The translations under genes and the position numbers were made by a program. The notes beneath the pieces are model-generated. The model was not told the origin of the DNA. It saw only the letters and a program-made list of their open reading frames with translations, and ran no database searches. Below, one piece after another: positions 26,253-35,086 of a stretch of 64,000 nt of DNA; position 1 is the stretch's first letter; each line of letters starts with the position of its first letter. Origin of the DNA: Bacteroidota bacterium (GTDB taxonomy: Bacteria > Bacteroidota > Bacteroidia > Chitinophagales > Chitinophagaceae); the NCBI GenBank assembly GCA_947453145.1, contig CANGFA010000002.1, forward strand, positions 62,001 through 126,000, read 5' to 3'.

Positions 26253-27140
26253 TTATTTTACAACAAGCTGCTCGTGTATGGCCGCATCATATGAATATTT
26301 CCAACGACGATGACTCCATAAATAATTAGATGGGTTCAACTTAATTTTCTCTTCTAACACTTTTACATATAAGGCAGTCAATTGGCCATCTTTAAAATAA
26401 TTAGGGGAAGTAGTCATGACTTCATACTCAGAATGATAATAACCTCTTTTAGTTCTATAGAAATGAACAAAAACTTGTGCGGTATTGTTTAATTTAGCAC
26501 CTTTTTCTGGTCCTTTTACAAAAGGAGTAAGTCTTCCAAAGAAGTTCACCCAATAAGCCTGCAATGGATTTCCCGGATTTTGATCTGCAGCCAATGCCAT
26601 TGCATAGGGGCCCTCATTGGCATATTTATGAAATTGAGATCTAAAATTAGTAGCCGGAATTAAGATAGAGCCATACCTTGCTCTAAGATCATAAATTAAT
26701 TTATTAAACGCCTTATTACTTAGCGGCATATAAACAGCAATGAATGGATACTTACCATATTTTGCAACACCCCAATTGGCAAATTCCCAATTAAAGAAAT
26801 GACCTGCCATAATTTGCACCGATTGCCCAGTTGCGTACAAATCATTTAACACTTCGACATTAGAAGTAAACCTTTTTTCAAACGTTTTATTTGAAATAGA
26901 TAATAATTTAATGGTCTCAATAAACGAATCTGTAAACTGCTGGTAAAAAGAGTTTGCAATTTGCTTTCTTTCTTTCTCCGTTTTATCAGGAAAAGCAATG
27001 GCTAAATTTTGATTCACTACTCCCAATCTATATTTGATAACATACTTTAATAAAAAAGCAACCCCGTCACTAAAAATATAAAGTACCCGCCAAGGCAAGA
27101 GGGATACCAAATAAAGCAAACTATAAACAATAAAATACAT
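26253..27140 (-). CDS. Lipid A biosynthesis acyltransferase (LpxL/HtrB-like)
   Basis: Transfers a secondary acyl chain to lipid A at the inner membrane. The 295-residue protein has an N-terminal membrane segment (MYFIVYSLLYLVSLLPWRVLYIFSD) and the catalytic H-x4-E motif in MAGHFFNWEFANWG, followed by AADQNPGNPLQAYWVNFFGR, a typical LpxL-family segment. Which LpxL/LpxM position it acylates cannot be inferred. It lies 18 nt downstream of ispG in the same direction. Confidence 0.9.
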   Translation of the reverse strand: MYFIVYSLLYLVSLLPWRVLYIFSDGVAFLLKYVIKYRLGVVNQNLAIAFPDKTEKERKQIANSFYQQFTDSFIETIKLLSISNKTFEKRFTSNVEVLNDLYATGQSVQIMAGHFFNWEFANWGVAKYGKYPFIAVYMPLSNKAFNKLIYDLRARYGSILIPATNFRSQFHKYANEGPYAMALAADQNPGNPLQAYWVNFFGRLTPFVKGPEKGAKLNNTAQVFVHFYRTKRGYYHSEYEVMTTSPNYFKDGQLTALYVKVLEEKIKLNPSNYLWSHRRWKYSYDAAIHEQLVVK

Positions 27141-27158
27141 AATTAAATTTTATTCCGA

Positions 27159-29168
27159 TTATTGAGGATCAATCCATGCATCATTATCCTTTAATAGTAG
27201 TATGAGTTCATCCACGGCTACTTCACTATCAATATTTCGTTTCATTACTTCTTTACCTTTATACAAAGTGATTTTTCCAACACCACTTCCCACATATCCA
27301 AAATCGGCATCTGCCATTTCTCCAGGTCCATTTACAATACAACCCATAATGGCAATTTTTAATCCCTTTAAATGATTGGTTACCTTTCTAATTTTAGCGG
27401 TAGTTTCTTGTAACTCAAATAAGGTTCTTCCACAACTTGGACAAGAAATATATTCGGTTTTAGAAATTCTTGTTCTAGTCGCTTGCAAAATTCCAAATGC
27501 CGTAGCATTTAAAAATTGCTCTATCGAACTATTTTGAATATAGTTTCTACCTGATACCTGTTCAAAATCTTCAGATACATTTGAATATACTTCTTGAACT
27601 AATGAAAGCCAAATACCATCCCCCATTCCATCTAATAAGATTGCTCCTGTTTCAGTTGCAAAATGAATGAGGTGCTCGTCGGTGGTCTCCCCTTTACTTT
27701 CTGTGGTTAAAATTATTGGGTTACTAATTTGCAATTCATTTAGTTTCACAATCATTCTTCTAACTGCCTGCATGGCATTTACCAATTCACTTCCAATACA
27801 AAATACGACCGTAGGATTTTTAGAAATTTGAAGTAATTGTTCATCCGAAATAGAAGTGTTGGTACTGTATGCATCTAACATAACAAAATTCAACACACTA
27901 CTCATATTACTTGTAGCTATAAAGTCATTTATATAAAAAAGCGGCGCATATTTACGATCGTCCTTTAATTGCACCCATTTTTGATGAGGTACAACCACCT
28001 TTAAAGTGCCTGGAATTTCAAAGTCAATGGCTTGGTCGCCCACAAAAACATAGTCTGCTGCTGCGTCTGCAATGTTCCACTTATCTGTTGACTGGTTATA
28101 TTGATAGCCAATTGCCTGAAAAGAAGCTGCATTGATATTGGATACACTAATCATATCGGCTACAACCACTGGCACATTGTTGCCTCCAATATTTGCAACG
28201 GCATGTGAAGCTCTTTTCTTATATTCAAAGGGATTGTAGTTTACTTGATGGATAGGTAAAATAGTAGAACTTGATTCGGACAATCTTCCATTGTACCTTT
28301 TTACAATATCTCTACAAACGGGGATCTCTAATTCCGGATCCTCCGTTAAACTTACTCTTATGGTATCACCAATGCCATCTTCTAATAAAGTGCCAATGCC
28401 TATAGCACTTTTAATTCTTCCATCCTCGCCGTCCCCTGCTTCAGTGACTCCTAAATGTAATGGATAAGATTCCCCAAATTCATTTTGCATTTGTTGAATA
28501 AGTAAACGGTATGCATGAACCATTACTTGAGGATTACTGGATTTCATGCTCAATACAATTTGATGATAATCCAATGACCTTGCGATACGCAAAAATTCCA
28601 TTGCGCTCTCTACCATGCCATTGGCCGTATCACCGTATCTACTCATTATGCGATCACTTAATGATCCATGGTTGGTTCCAATACGCATGGCTGTACCATG
28701 TTCTTTACAAATAAGCACAAGTGGCGTGAACCTTTCTCTGATTCTTTCAATTTCTTCTACATATTCTGCATCGGTATATTCAATCTGTTCAAATTTTTTC
28801 TTGTCTACATAGTTGCCTGGATTCACTCTAACTTTTTCTACAATGGTTGCAGCAATTTCTGCCGCATTGGGTGTAAAATGAATATCTGCAACAAGTGGGG
28901 TATCATATCCTTTTGCACGTAACGCAGCTTTAATATTGGCTAAATTATCTGCTTCCTTTTTACTAGGTGCTGTAATCCTTACTAGCTGTGCACCTGCTTC
29001 AATACATTTAATAACCTGGGCAACTGTTTTTTCGGTGTCCATGGTATCTGTAGTGGTCATAGTTTGTATTTTAACAGACCTTCCACCACCAATAATTAAA
29101 TTACCTATTTTAACCTCTCTGGTTACTAAACGATTATAGGCAGTTAATGAATTACAATATTGTTGCAT
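27159..29168 (-). CDS. ispG: 4-hydroxy-3-methylbut-2-enyl diphosphate synthase, long form
   Basis: Converts methylerythritol cyclodiphosphate to HMBPP in the non-mevalonate isoprenoid pathway. At 669 residues it is the long type known from Bacteroidota, Chlamydiae and plants, with an extra domain (about 300-540) between the TIM barrel and the iron-sulfur domain. Cluster ligands are visible in ISCPSCGRTLFELQ and AIMGCIVNGPGEM. N-terminal motifs TREVKIGNLIIGGG and VADIHFTPNAA are standard. It sits in one minus-strand unit with the beta-lactamase-like gene and the LpxL-like gene, with 18-nt gaps. Confidence 0.97.
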   Translation of the reverse strand: MQQYCNSLTAYNRLVTREVKIGNLIIGGGRSVKIQTMTTTDTMDTEKTVAQVIKCIEAGAQLVRITAPSKKEADNLANIKAALRAKGYDTPLVADIHFTPNAAEIAATIVEKVRVNPGNYVDKKKFEQIEYTDAEYVEEIERIRERFTPLVLICKEHGTAMRIGTNHGSLSDRIMSRYGDTANGMVESAMEFLRIARSLDYHQIVLSMKSSNPQVMVHAYRLLIQQMQNEFGESYPLHLGVTEAGDGEDGRIKSAIGIGTLLEDGIGDTIRVSLTEDPELEIPVCRDIVKRYNGRLSESSSTILPIHQVNYNPFEYKKRASHAVANIGGNNVPVVVADMISVSNINAASFQAIGYQYNQSTDKWNIADAAADYVFVGDQAIDFEIPGTLKVVVPHQKWVQLKDDRKYAPLFYINDFIATSNMSSVLNFVMLDAYSTNTSISDEQLLQISKNPTVVFCIGSELVNAMQAVRRMIVKLNELQISNPIILTTESKGETTDEHLIHFATETGAILLDGMGDGIWLSLVQEVYSNVSEDFEQVSGRNYIQNSSIEQFLNATAFGILQATRTRISKTEYISCPSCGRTLFELQETTAKIRKVTNHLKGLKIAIMGCIVNGPGEMADADFGYVGSGVGKITLYKGKEVMKRNIDSEVAVDELILLLKDNDAWIDPQ

Positions 29169-29186
29169 AATACTATGGGTGTGCTT

Positions 29187-29924
29187 TTATCTTACTCCTT
29201 TCAAAAATCCTTGTTGCAATAAAATAGTTTTTAACAAACTAGATGAATCTTTTCCTCCAGTACTCGTTTTTACAGCATGTGTATATAATACAAAGAAGTA
29301 TGGATGTTTGTTCTCTTCTACATAACCTAAAATCCACGCATTCCCTTTTTCTGCATCTACACCATGGATGTAACTTAATTTATAATTGGCATTGTCTTCC
29401 TTTAGAATCATTTTTTTATACATATCCTGCGCTCTCTTTTGAAAAGACAGTTCATTAAAATATAGTTTTTTAATAAAACCCAATTGTTCGTCTGGGGTAA
29501 TTAACAAGCTTCCATTAGTCCAATATTTAGTAGAATCGGCAGTTGCAATTCCTTTACCATAATGTAAAGAGTCTCTTGTTTTTAAGATGGTTTCTCTACC
29601 AATTTTTGCAATTAAAGATTCATAATAATTTACAGAATCAAAAGCTACCCAAGTTTTTGCATCATGACTTATCATTCCCTTATCCAAAGCAATTAAAGTA
29701 GGAATGGCAAAAAAAGTATGCAGCGGCGCAAAAGCAGAATCTTTATAGGTTGCCAAATTAGAGATGGTAAATTGTCCTGAGCCGTTTTCCATTAATGCAA
29801 AAACACCAGTTACACTGGCGCTATCCATTATTTTAACAATTGCAGGATCAGACTTTACATTGTTAGGAGAACAAGCAAAAACAAAGAACCCAAATCCAAA
29901 TAAAAACATAGCGGCTTTAAACAT
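29187..29924 (-). CDS. Class D beta-lactamase homologue with lost catalytic residues (lipoprotein)
   Basis: A 245-residue lipoprotein (lipobox FVFAC, Cys18). The fold alignment to OXA-type enzymes is clear: ALMENGSGQFTISN, FAPLHTFFAIPTLIALDKG, LHYGKGIATADSTKYWTNGSLLITPDEQLGFIKKLYFNEL, ILGYVEENKHPYFFVLY. The active-site S-T-F-K is replaced by H69-T-F-F72, removing both the nucleophile Ser and the Lys that becomes carbamylated, and the KTG motif is replaced by IHG. It cannot be an ordinary beta-lactamase; binding of peptidoglycan or penicillin-like ligands is an open idea. I moved the start to the ATG at 29924 because of the signal sequence. First gene of the ispG unit. Confidence 0.8.
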   Translation of the reverse strand: MFKAAMFLFGFGFFVFACSPNNVKSDPAIVKIMDSASVTGVFALMENGSGQFTISNLATYKDSAFAPLHTFFAIPTLIALDKGMISHDAKTWVAFDSVNYYESLIAKIGRETILKTRDSLHYGKGIATADSTKYWTNGSLLITPDEQLGFIKKLYFNELSFQKRAQDMYKKMILKEDNANYKLSYIHGVDAEKGNAWILGYVEENKHPYFFVLYTHAVKTSTGGKDSSSLLKTILLQQGFLKGVR

Positions 29925-29947
29925 AATGATAGCTTTAAATAGAAGCA

Positions 29948-29955
29948 CAAAATTA
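29948..29955 (-). promoter_or_regulatory. -7 promoter box of the OXA-like/ispG/lpxL-like unit
   Basis: The minus-strand reading is TAATTTTG (TAnnTTTG), 23 nt before the ATG at 29924. Confidence 0.45.
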
Positions 29956-29970
29956 CCACATAATAACAAT

Positions 29971-29998
29971 AAAAAACCCCCTATAAAGGGGGTCTTTT
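29971..29998 (-). terminator. Intrinsic terminator after the FKBP gene
   Basis: On the minus strand, GACCCCC-TTTATA-GGGGGTTTTTT gives a GC-rich stem followed by T6, 17 nt after the FKBP stop codon. Confidence 0.88.
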
Positions 29999-30014
29999 GA
30001 ATATTTTAGTTGGT

Positions 30015-30764
30015 TTATTCTATACCTAATAACTCCACTTCGAATATCAAGGTTGAACCTGGTCCAATCATAGGCCCCGCCGAACGCTCACCATAAGCTA
30101 ATTCACTAGGGATAAACAATCTCCATTTTGCTCCAACGGTCATTAATTGAACAGCGTCCTGCCATCCTTTGATTACACCGTTTAGAGGGAAAGTAATAGG
30201 CTCGCCTCTTTGTACAGAACTGTCAAAAACACTTCCATCAATTAAAGTGCCATGGTAATGACATTTTACCTTGCTTTTTAAAGTAGGATGTTCGGTACCC
30301 GTACCCGCTGTTAATACTAAATACTGCATGCCGTTTGTCATTTTTACAACACCTGGCTTTTTTGCATTTTCTTCTAAGAACGCTTTTCCAGTCGCTCTGT
30401 TGATTGCGATTTTTTCTTGACTCATTTTATCTTGGTAGTTTTTAATACATACATCTAATAAGCTATCAGGGATATCTGTTTTAGCAATTGTCCCTGCAGC
30501 CATTCCTTTTTTAAACAATTCAAAGTTTACATCTTGCAAACCTTGACCTTTTAAACTTTGAGCAATTCTATAACCTAATGCATAAGAAGCACTATCCTTT
30601 GTTGTTTTAAGCGATTGTGCTGCAGTATAGGTTAAGGCTAATTTTGGTTTAGTAATTGGAGCACCTGTTTTTGCAGCTGGAACTTTTGTTGCAGTTGCAG
30701 TCTTTGTTTGCGCCACTGCCATTAAACCAGTAAAAAGTCCAATAAATAATAATCCTTTTTTCAT
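30015..30764 (-). CDS. FKBP-type peptidyl-prolyl isomerase
   Basis: A 249-residue exported foldase. After the signal peptide (MKKGLLFIGLFTGLMAVAQ) there is an N-terminal helical dimerisation segment (DSASYALGYRIAQSLKGQGLQDVNFELFKKGMAAG), as in Mip/FkpA proteins, and then the FKBP domain (KVKCHYHGTLIDGSVFDSSVQRGEPITFPLNGVIKGWQDAVQLM ... SELAYGERSAG). The active-site aromatic and Asp residues look intact. I chose ATG 30764, which begins the signal peptide. Confidence 0.93.
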   Translation of the reverse strand: MKKGLLFIGLFTGLMAVAQTKTATATKVPAAKTGAPITKPKLALTYTAAQSLKTTKDSASYALGYRIAQSLKGQGLQDVNFELFKKGMAAGTIAKTDIPDSLLDVCIKNYQDKMSQEKIAINRATGKAFLEENAKKPGVVKMTNGMQYLVLTAGTGTEHPTLKSKVKCHYHGTLIDGSVFDSSVQRGEPITFPLNGVIKGWQDAVQLMTVGAKWRLFIPSELAYGERSAGPMIGPGSTLIFEVELLGIE

Positions 30765-30822
30765 ATTCGTTTCAATTTGTCTTTTAATTATTTGCCTTGG
30801 CAATTTTAGATTTTATAGTGGT

Positions 30823-30830
30823 CAAAAGTA
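30823..30830 (-). promoter_or_regulatory. -7 promoter box of the FKBP gene
   Basis: The minus-strand reading is TACTTTTG (TAnnTTTG), just past the argH stop and 58 nt before the FKBP ATG; it suggests transcription separate from the arg cluster. Confidence 0.45.
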
Positions 30831-30833
30831 CAA

Positions 30834-32171
30834 TTAGCTATTCAATAATTGATTTATTTGTTGCTCAACTTTGCTAAAATGCATGCTATTTAACACTTTA
30901 TTCATGGCAGTTGCAATTTCTGCGGTACAAAGATTCCCAATACTACCTTCATGCGTATGTGCCATTTTGGTAGAATAGGTATAATTGCCATTCTCAATTT
31001 CTAACCCTATTTTTTTATAGGCATCTCTAAATGGCATTCCCTCGTTTACTAATTTATTCACCTCATCTACGCTAAACAAATATTGATATTTCGAATCCTC
31101 TAACAACCCTTCCTTCACTTCCATATTTTGTATCATTAAAGAAGCCATTTCCATACAATTTTTCAATTGCTGAAATGCAGGAAACAAATGCTCTTTTAAT
31201 AATTGCAAATCACGATGATAGCCTGAAGGCAAATTAGTAGTCATCATCATAATTTCATTAGGCAATGCTTTAATGCGATTGCAATAAGAACGGATCAGTT
31301 CAAAAACATCAGGGTTCTTTTTGTGCGGCATGATGCTTGATCCTGTTGTTAATTCTTCAGGAAATTTAATGAAGCCAAAATTTTGATTCATAAATAAACA
31401 AGCATCCATACTAAATCTGGCTAAAGTGTCCGCAAAATTAGCAAGTGCCATTGCAGTGATTCTTTCGGCCTTACCACGTCCCATTTGCGCATACACCACA
31501 TTATAGTTTAAGGTTTCAAAACCCAATAGCTCCGTAGTTCTCGTTCGGTTAATGGGAAAAGAAGATCCATAGCCCGCTGCAGATCCCAATGGATTTTTAT
31601 TCACCACCGTATATGCCGCTTGCAATACCGTCATATCGTCTACCAAACTCTCTGCATAAGCGCCTAGCCACAATCCAAAAGAGGATGGCATGGCCAATTG
31701 CAAATGTGTATAGCCAGGCAATAAATCATTTTTATGCTGTTCACTTTTTTCTTGTAATAAAGTAAATAAGGATTGAACCGACTTGCTTAAATCCATTAAC
31801 TCGGCTCTTAAAAATAATTTTAAGTCTACTAAAACCTGATCATTTCTACTTCTGGCACTGTGAATTTTTTTTCCAATATCCCCTAACTTCTCAGTTAATA
31901 ATATTTCTACTTGAGAATGTATATCTTCTACCCCTTCTGCTAATTTAAAATCACCGGACTGGATTAACGCATAAATTTCAACCAACGCTATTTTTAATTG
32001 TATTTGTTCCTCCTTAGTTAATAAGCCAACCTCCGACAACATAGTAGTGTGTGCAATGGAACCTAATACATCATAAGCTGCTAAGTACAAGTCCATTTCT
32101 TGATCCTTGCCTATAGTAAACTGTTCGACTGAACTCGCTACCTTATTATTTTTTTGCCAAAGCTTACTCAT
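30834..32171 (-). CDS. argH: Argininosuccinate lyase
   Basis: Last step of arginine synthesis: argininosuccinate to arginine and fumarate. The 445-residue fumarase/aspartase-fold protein has the signature loop GSSIMPHKKNPDVFEL, plus HSARSRNDQVLVDLKL and YTHLQLAMPSS. It overlaps the upstream deacylase gene by 8 nt, so the two are translationally coupled. It is the last gene of the eight-gene arg cluster. Confidence 0.97.
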   Translation of the reverse strand: MSKLWQKNNKVASSVEQFTIGKDQEMDLYLAAYDVLGSIAHTTMLSEVGLLTKEEQIQLKIALVEIYALIQSGDFKLAEGVEDIHSQVEILLTEKLGDIGKKIHSARSRNDQVLVDLKLFLRAELMDLSKSVQSLFTLLQEKSEQHKNDLLPGYTHLQLAMPSSFGLWLGAYAESLVDDMTVLQAAYTVVNKNPLGSAAGYGSSFPINRTRTTELLGFETLNYNVVYAQMGRGKAERITAMALANFADTLARFSMDACLFMNQNFGFIKFPEELTTGSSIMPHKKNPDVFELIRSYCNRIKALPNEIMMMTTNLPSGYHRDLQLLKEHLFPAFQQLKNCMEMASLMIQNMEVKEGLLEDSKYQYLFSVDEVNKLVNEGMPFRDAYKKIGLEIENGNYTYSTKMAHTHEGSIGNLCTAEIATAMNKVLNSMHFSKVEQQINQLLNS

Positions 32172-33270
32172 GTGTTATCATTTTATCAATTAGTTGAATA
32201 TAGGTATTTATCCCTTCTTCTATTTCTTTTACAAATATAAACTCATCTGCAGTGTGACTTCTTGCAGAATTACCTGGTCCCATTTTTAAAGTTGGAAAGG
32301 GCATTAATGCTTTATCCGAAGTAGTCACAGAACCATAATAGCCTTTGCCTAAAGCTTTACCTGCTTGAATTAATGGGTGATCCAAGGCAATGCTTGTAGA
32401 TCGCATTCTTAAGGATCTTGGTGTCACCGTTGCATTTACGTGTTTACTAATTGTTTCCAATATTTCTTCAAAAGTATACAACTCATTTACGCGAACATCC
32501 ACTACAATTTTACAAGAAGAAGGCACTACATTATGTTGTTTGTTTTCCGTTTCAATAACCGTAACCGTCATCTTAACCTTGCCTAATAATTCAGATACTT
32601 TCTCAAATTCATAATTTTTAAACCATTCAATGGTAGGCAACATTTTATACAATGCACTCTCCCCTTCCTCTCTTGCTGCATGACCCGACTTCCCAGTAGC
32701 CACTACATCCAACACCAACAAACCTCTTTCCGCAATGGCCATTTCTAGTATAGTAGGTTCTCCTACAATCCCAAAATCAATTTTAGGCAACAAAGGCAAT
32801 GCTACTTCTATTCCATCATGCCCGGATATTTCTTCCTCGGCAGAGGCAACTAAAATGATATTAAAAGGCAAATTCGTATATTCATAATAGTATAAAAAAG
32901 TGGCGATTAAACTCACCAAACAACCGCCTGCATCATTACTTCCCAGTCCAAATAATTTACCTTCTTTTTCAATAGGCGTAAATGGATCCAAGGTAAAGCC
33001 TTTATTAGGTTTCACCGTATCGTGATGCGAGTTTAATAATAAAGTAGGTTTTTTTGCATCATAGTGTGTATTCATCGCCCAAATATTATTTTTCTTTCTT
33101 TCTGTTTTAACTTTTTTCTGATGTAAATAAGCTTGTATTAAATCGGCTGTTTTATCCTCCTCTTTACTAAATGAAGGCGTAGCAATTAATTTTTCTAATA
33201 ATTGTTTTGCCTCTTGTTGTAATAATGCAATTAGAGCACTATTATTTTGTATGGTATTTGTCTGTGACAT
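32164..33270 (-). CDS. argE: M20 family N-acyl-ornithine/citrulline deacylase (ArgE-type)
   Basis: Removes the N-acyl group in arginine synthesis. The 368-residue zinc peptidase fold is clear: metal ligands in LLLNSHHDTVKP, GLGSNDAGGCLVSLIATF and the catalytic Glu pair in ASAEEEISGHDG. With an argF'-type transcarbamylase in the same operon, the expected substrate is N-acylcitrulline rather than N-acylornithine; succinyl is likelier than acetyl if the Val90 argument for ArgF' holds. It abuts argB (1-nt overlap) and overlaps argH. Confidence 0.88.
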   Translation of the reverse strand: MSQTNTIQNNSALIALLQQEAKQLLEKLIATPSFSKEEDKTADLIQAYLHQKKVKTERKKNNIWAMNTHYDAKKPTLLLNSHHDTVKPNKGFTLDPFTPIEKEGKLFGLGSNDAGGCLVSLIATFLYYYEYTNLPFNIILVASAEEEISGHDGIEVALPLLPKIDFGIVGEPTILEMAIAERGLLVLDVVATGKSGHAAREEGESALYKMLPTIEWFKNYEFEKVSELLGKVKMTVTVIETENKQHNVVPSSCKIVVDVRVNELYTFEEILETISKHVNATVTPRSLRMRSTSIALDHPLIQAGKALGKGYYGSVTTSDKALMPFPTLKMGPGNSARSHTADEFIFVKEIEEGINTYIQLIDKMITHE

Positions 33271-34052
33271 TATATTTTGATTGTGGTACCTGCAGTACCG
33301 TTAATTAATTCATTCATTTTTTCGGCTTTACCAATGATGACAGATTGCACACCACCTTCTAAAGCCAAATACGCGTTGTCAATTTTAGGAATCATTCCTT
33401 CAAAAATGACTTTTTGATCTTTTAATGTACCGTAAGCCGGTCGATCAATAAACGCGATCACTGAACTAGGATCATTAACGTCTGATAACACCCCTTCTCT
33501 TTCAAATCCGTAAATTAAATGCACTTCATAATCCCTTGCCATACCAGTTGCAATGCTTTGTGCAATGGTATCTGCATTCGTGTTTAATAACTGGCCATCT
33601 CCATTATGAGTGATGGGCGCAATCACTAATTTTATACCATCGCCCAATAATTTATTTATCAAATTCTTATTCACCGCATCTACATCTCCAACAAATCCAT
33701 AATCGATTGCAGCAGCTGTTCTTTTATGCGCACTTATTAAATTTCCATCAGCTCCTGTTAATCCCATGGCATTCACACCCAAGCCCTGTAATTGTGCGAC
33801 AATATTTTTATTAATGTAACCTGCATATACCATGGTTACAATTTTCAGTGTTTCCGCATCTGTTACTCTTCGGCCTTCTAACATGGTTTGTTCAACGCCC
33901 ATACTCGTAGCCATTTGTGTGGCTAATTTTCCACCTCCGTGCACTAAAATAGCCTGACCCTTCAATTTTGAAAAAGCAGTTAAGCACAACGTTAACAATT
34001 CTGGATTGTCAACAATATTGCCTCCAATTTTAATGACGTATAATTTTTCCAT
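33270..34052 (-). CDS. argB: N-acetylglutamate (N-acylglutamate) kinase
   Basis: Phosphorylates the gamma-carboxyl of N-acylglutamate, the second step of the pathway. The 260-residue amino-acid kinase fold shows YVIKIGGNIVDNPELL, ILVHGGGKLATQMATSMG and NTNADTIAQSIATGMA. It lacks the N-terminal helix that hexameric, arginine-inhibited kinases carry, so feedback inhibition by arginine at this enzyme is not expected. It lies 62 nt after argF', with a 16-bp palindrome in the gap. Confidence 0.95.
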   Translation of the reverse strand: MEKLYVIKIGGNIVDNPELLTLCLTAFSKLKGQAILVHGGGKLATQMATSMGVEQTMLEGRRVTDAETLKIVTMVYAGYINKNIVAQLQGLGVNAMGLTGADGNLISAHKRTAAAIDYGFVGDVDAVNKNLINKLLGDGIKLVIAPITHNGDGQLLNTNADTIAQSIATGMARDYEVHLIYGFEREGVLSDVNDPSSVIAFIDRPAYGTLKDQKVIFEGMIPKIDNAYLALEGGVQSVIIGKAEKMNELINGTAGTTIKI

Positions 34053-34064
34053 TTTATTTTTACA

Positions 34065-34080
34065 TGGATATTAATATCCA
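34065..34080. repeat. 16-bp perfect palindrome between argF' and argB
   Basis: TGGATATTAATATCCA is self-complementary and lies in the 62-nt gap, 13 nt before the argB start. It may be an operator or an RNA-processing site. Confidence 0.6.
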
Positions 34081-34114
34081 GTGTTTTTTAATTGGTGAAT
34101 TGCATACTATTTTT

Positions 34115-35083
34115 TTATGCATTTTTTAATATTTCAGACAACACGGTTTGTGCAGCCCATACTCTATTAGACGCTTCCTTGGTCACTAAACTATTTTCAC
34201 CGTCCAATATTTCATCACTCAATTCTACATTTCTTCTTACTGGTAAACAATGCATCACTTTGGCTTTATTGGTTGTAGCTAATTTTGCATTGGTTAACAT
34301 CCAGCTAGCATCTGTACACAACACTTTACCATAATCACTATAACTACTCCAGTTTTTAACGTACACAAAATCGGCATCTTTCAACGCTTCTTCTTGATTA
34401 TGCGTGATGGTTGCTCCATTGGTATATTGGGAATCTAATTCATACCCTTCTGGATGCGTAATTATAAAGTTTGCTGCTCCCCAAGCGTTTACCCACTGGC
34501 TAAAACTATTGGCTACACATTGTGGAATAGGTTTAATATGAGGCGCCCAGGTTAACACTATTTTAGGTTGCTTGTTTTTTAAATTTTCATTAGCATCCAT
34601 TGATTCCTTAATGGTGATCATGTCGGTTAAAGATTGTAATGGGTGTAAAGTCGCCGACTCCAAACTCACTACCGGAATTCCTGCATACTTTATAAATTGG
34701 TTGATTATTTTTTCACCATAATCATCCGCTCTATTTTGTAAGCCAGGAAAAGTCCTTATACATAATATGTCAAAATAATTACCCAAAATGGGGGCTGCAT
34801 CCTTAATATGTTCAACCGTAGTTCCATTCATAATTGCAGCCTCAGTAAATTCCAATGCCCATCCCTCTTTGTCTACATTAAATACAATAGGCTCCATTCC
34901 TAAGTTTTGAGCAGCAACTTGTGTACTTAATCTAGTTCTTAAACTTGGATTTAAAAAAAGGAGTCCAATTCTTTTATTCGTACCTAATGCTTTATCCGCA
35001 AAAGGATTGGCTTTATAGTGTAATGCTTGTTTAACCAATGCATTGATATCTTTCACATCCTTCACTGAAATAAACTGCTTCAT
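34115..35083 (-). CDS. argF': N-acyl-L-ornithine carbamoyltransferase (probably N-succinylornithine-specific)
   Basis: Carbamoylates N-acylornithine to N-acylcitrulline, the variant step of arginine synthesis in Bacteroidota and Xanthomonas. The 322-residue protein has the carbamoyl-phosphate loop PSLRTRLSTQ and the family-specific HCLPVRRN and FVYVKNWSSYSDYG. Published work, as I recall it, shows one residue selects the acyl group: Glu92 in the acetyl enzyme and Pro90 in the Bacteroides succinyl enzyme, and replacing Glu92 by Pro, Ser or Val switches to succinyl. Here that position is Val90 (MNGTTV-EHI). Succinylornithine is therefore the inferred substrate. It lies 3 nt after argD. Confidence 0.93.
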   Translation of the reverse strand: MKQFISVKDVKDINALVKQALHYKANPFADKALGTNKRIGLLFLNPSLRTRLSTQVAAQNLGMEPIVFNVDKEGWALEFTEAAIMNGTTVEHIKDAAPILGNYFDILCIRTFPGLQNRADDYGEKIINQFIKYAGIPVVSLESATLHPLQSLTDMITIKESMDANENLKNKQPKIVLTWAPHIKPIPQCVANSFSQWVNAWGAANFIITHPEGYELDSQYTNGATITHNQEEALKDADFVYVKNWSSYSDYGKVLCTDASWMLTNAKLATTNKAKVMHCLPVRRNVELSDEILDGENSLVTKEASNRVWAAQTVLSEILKNA

Positions 35084-35086
35084 GGC

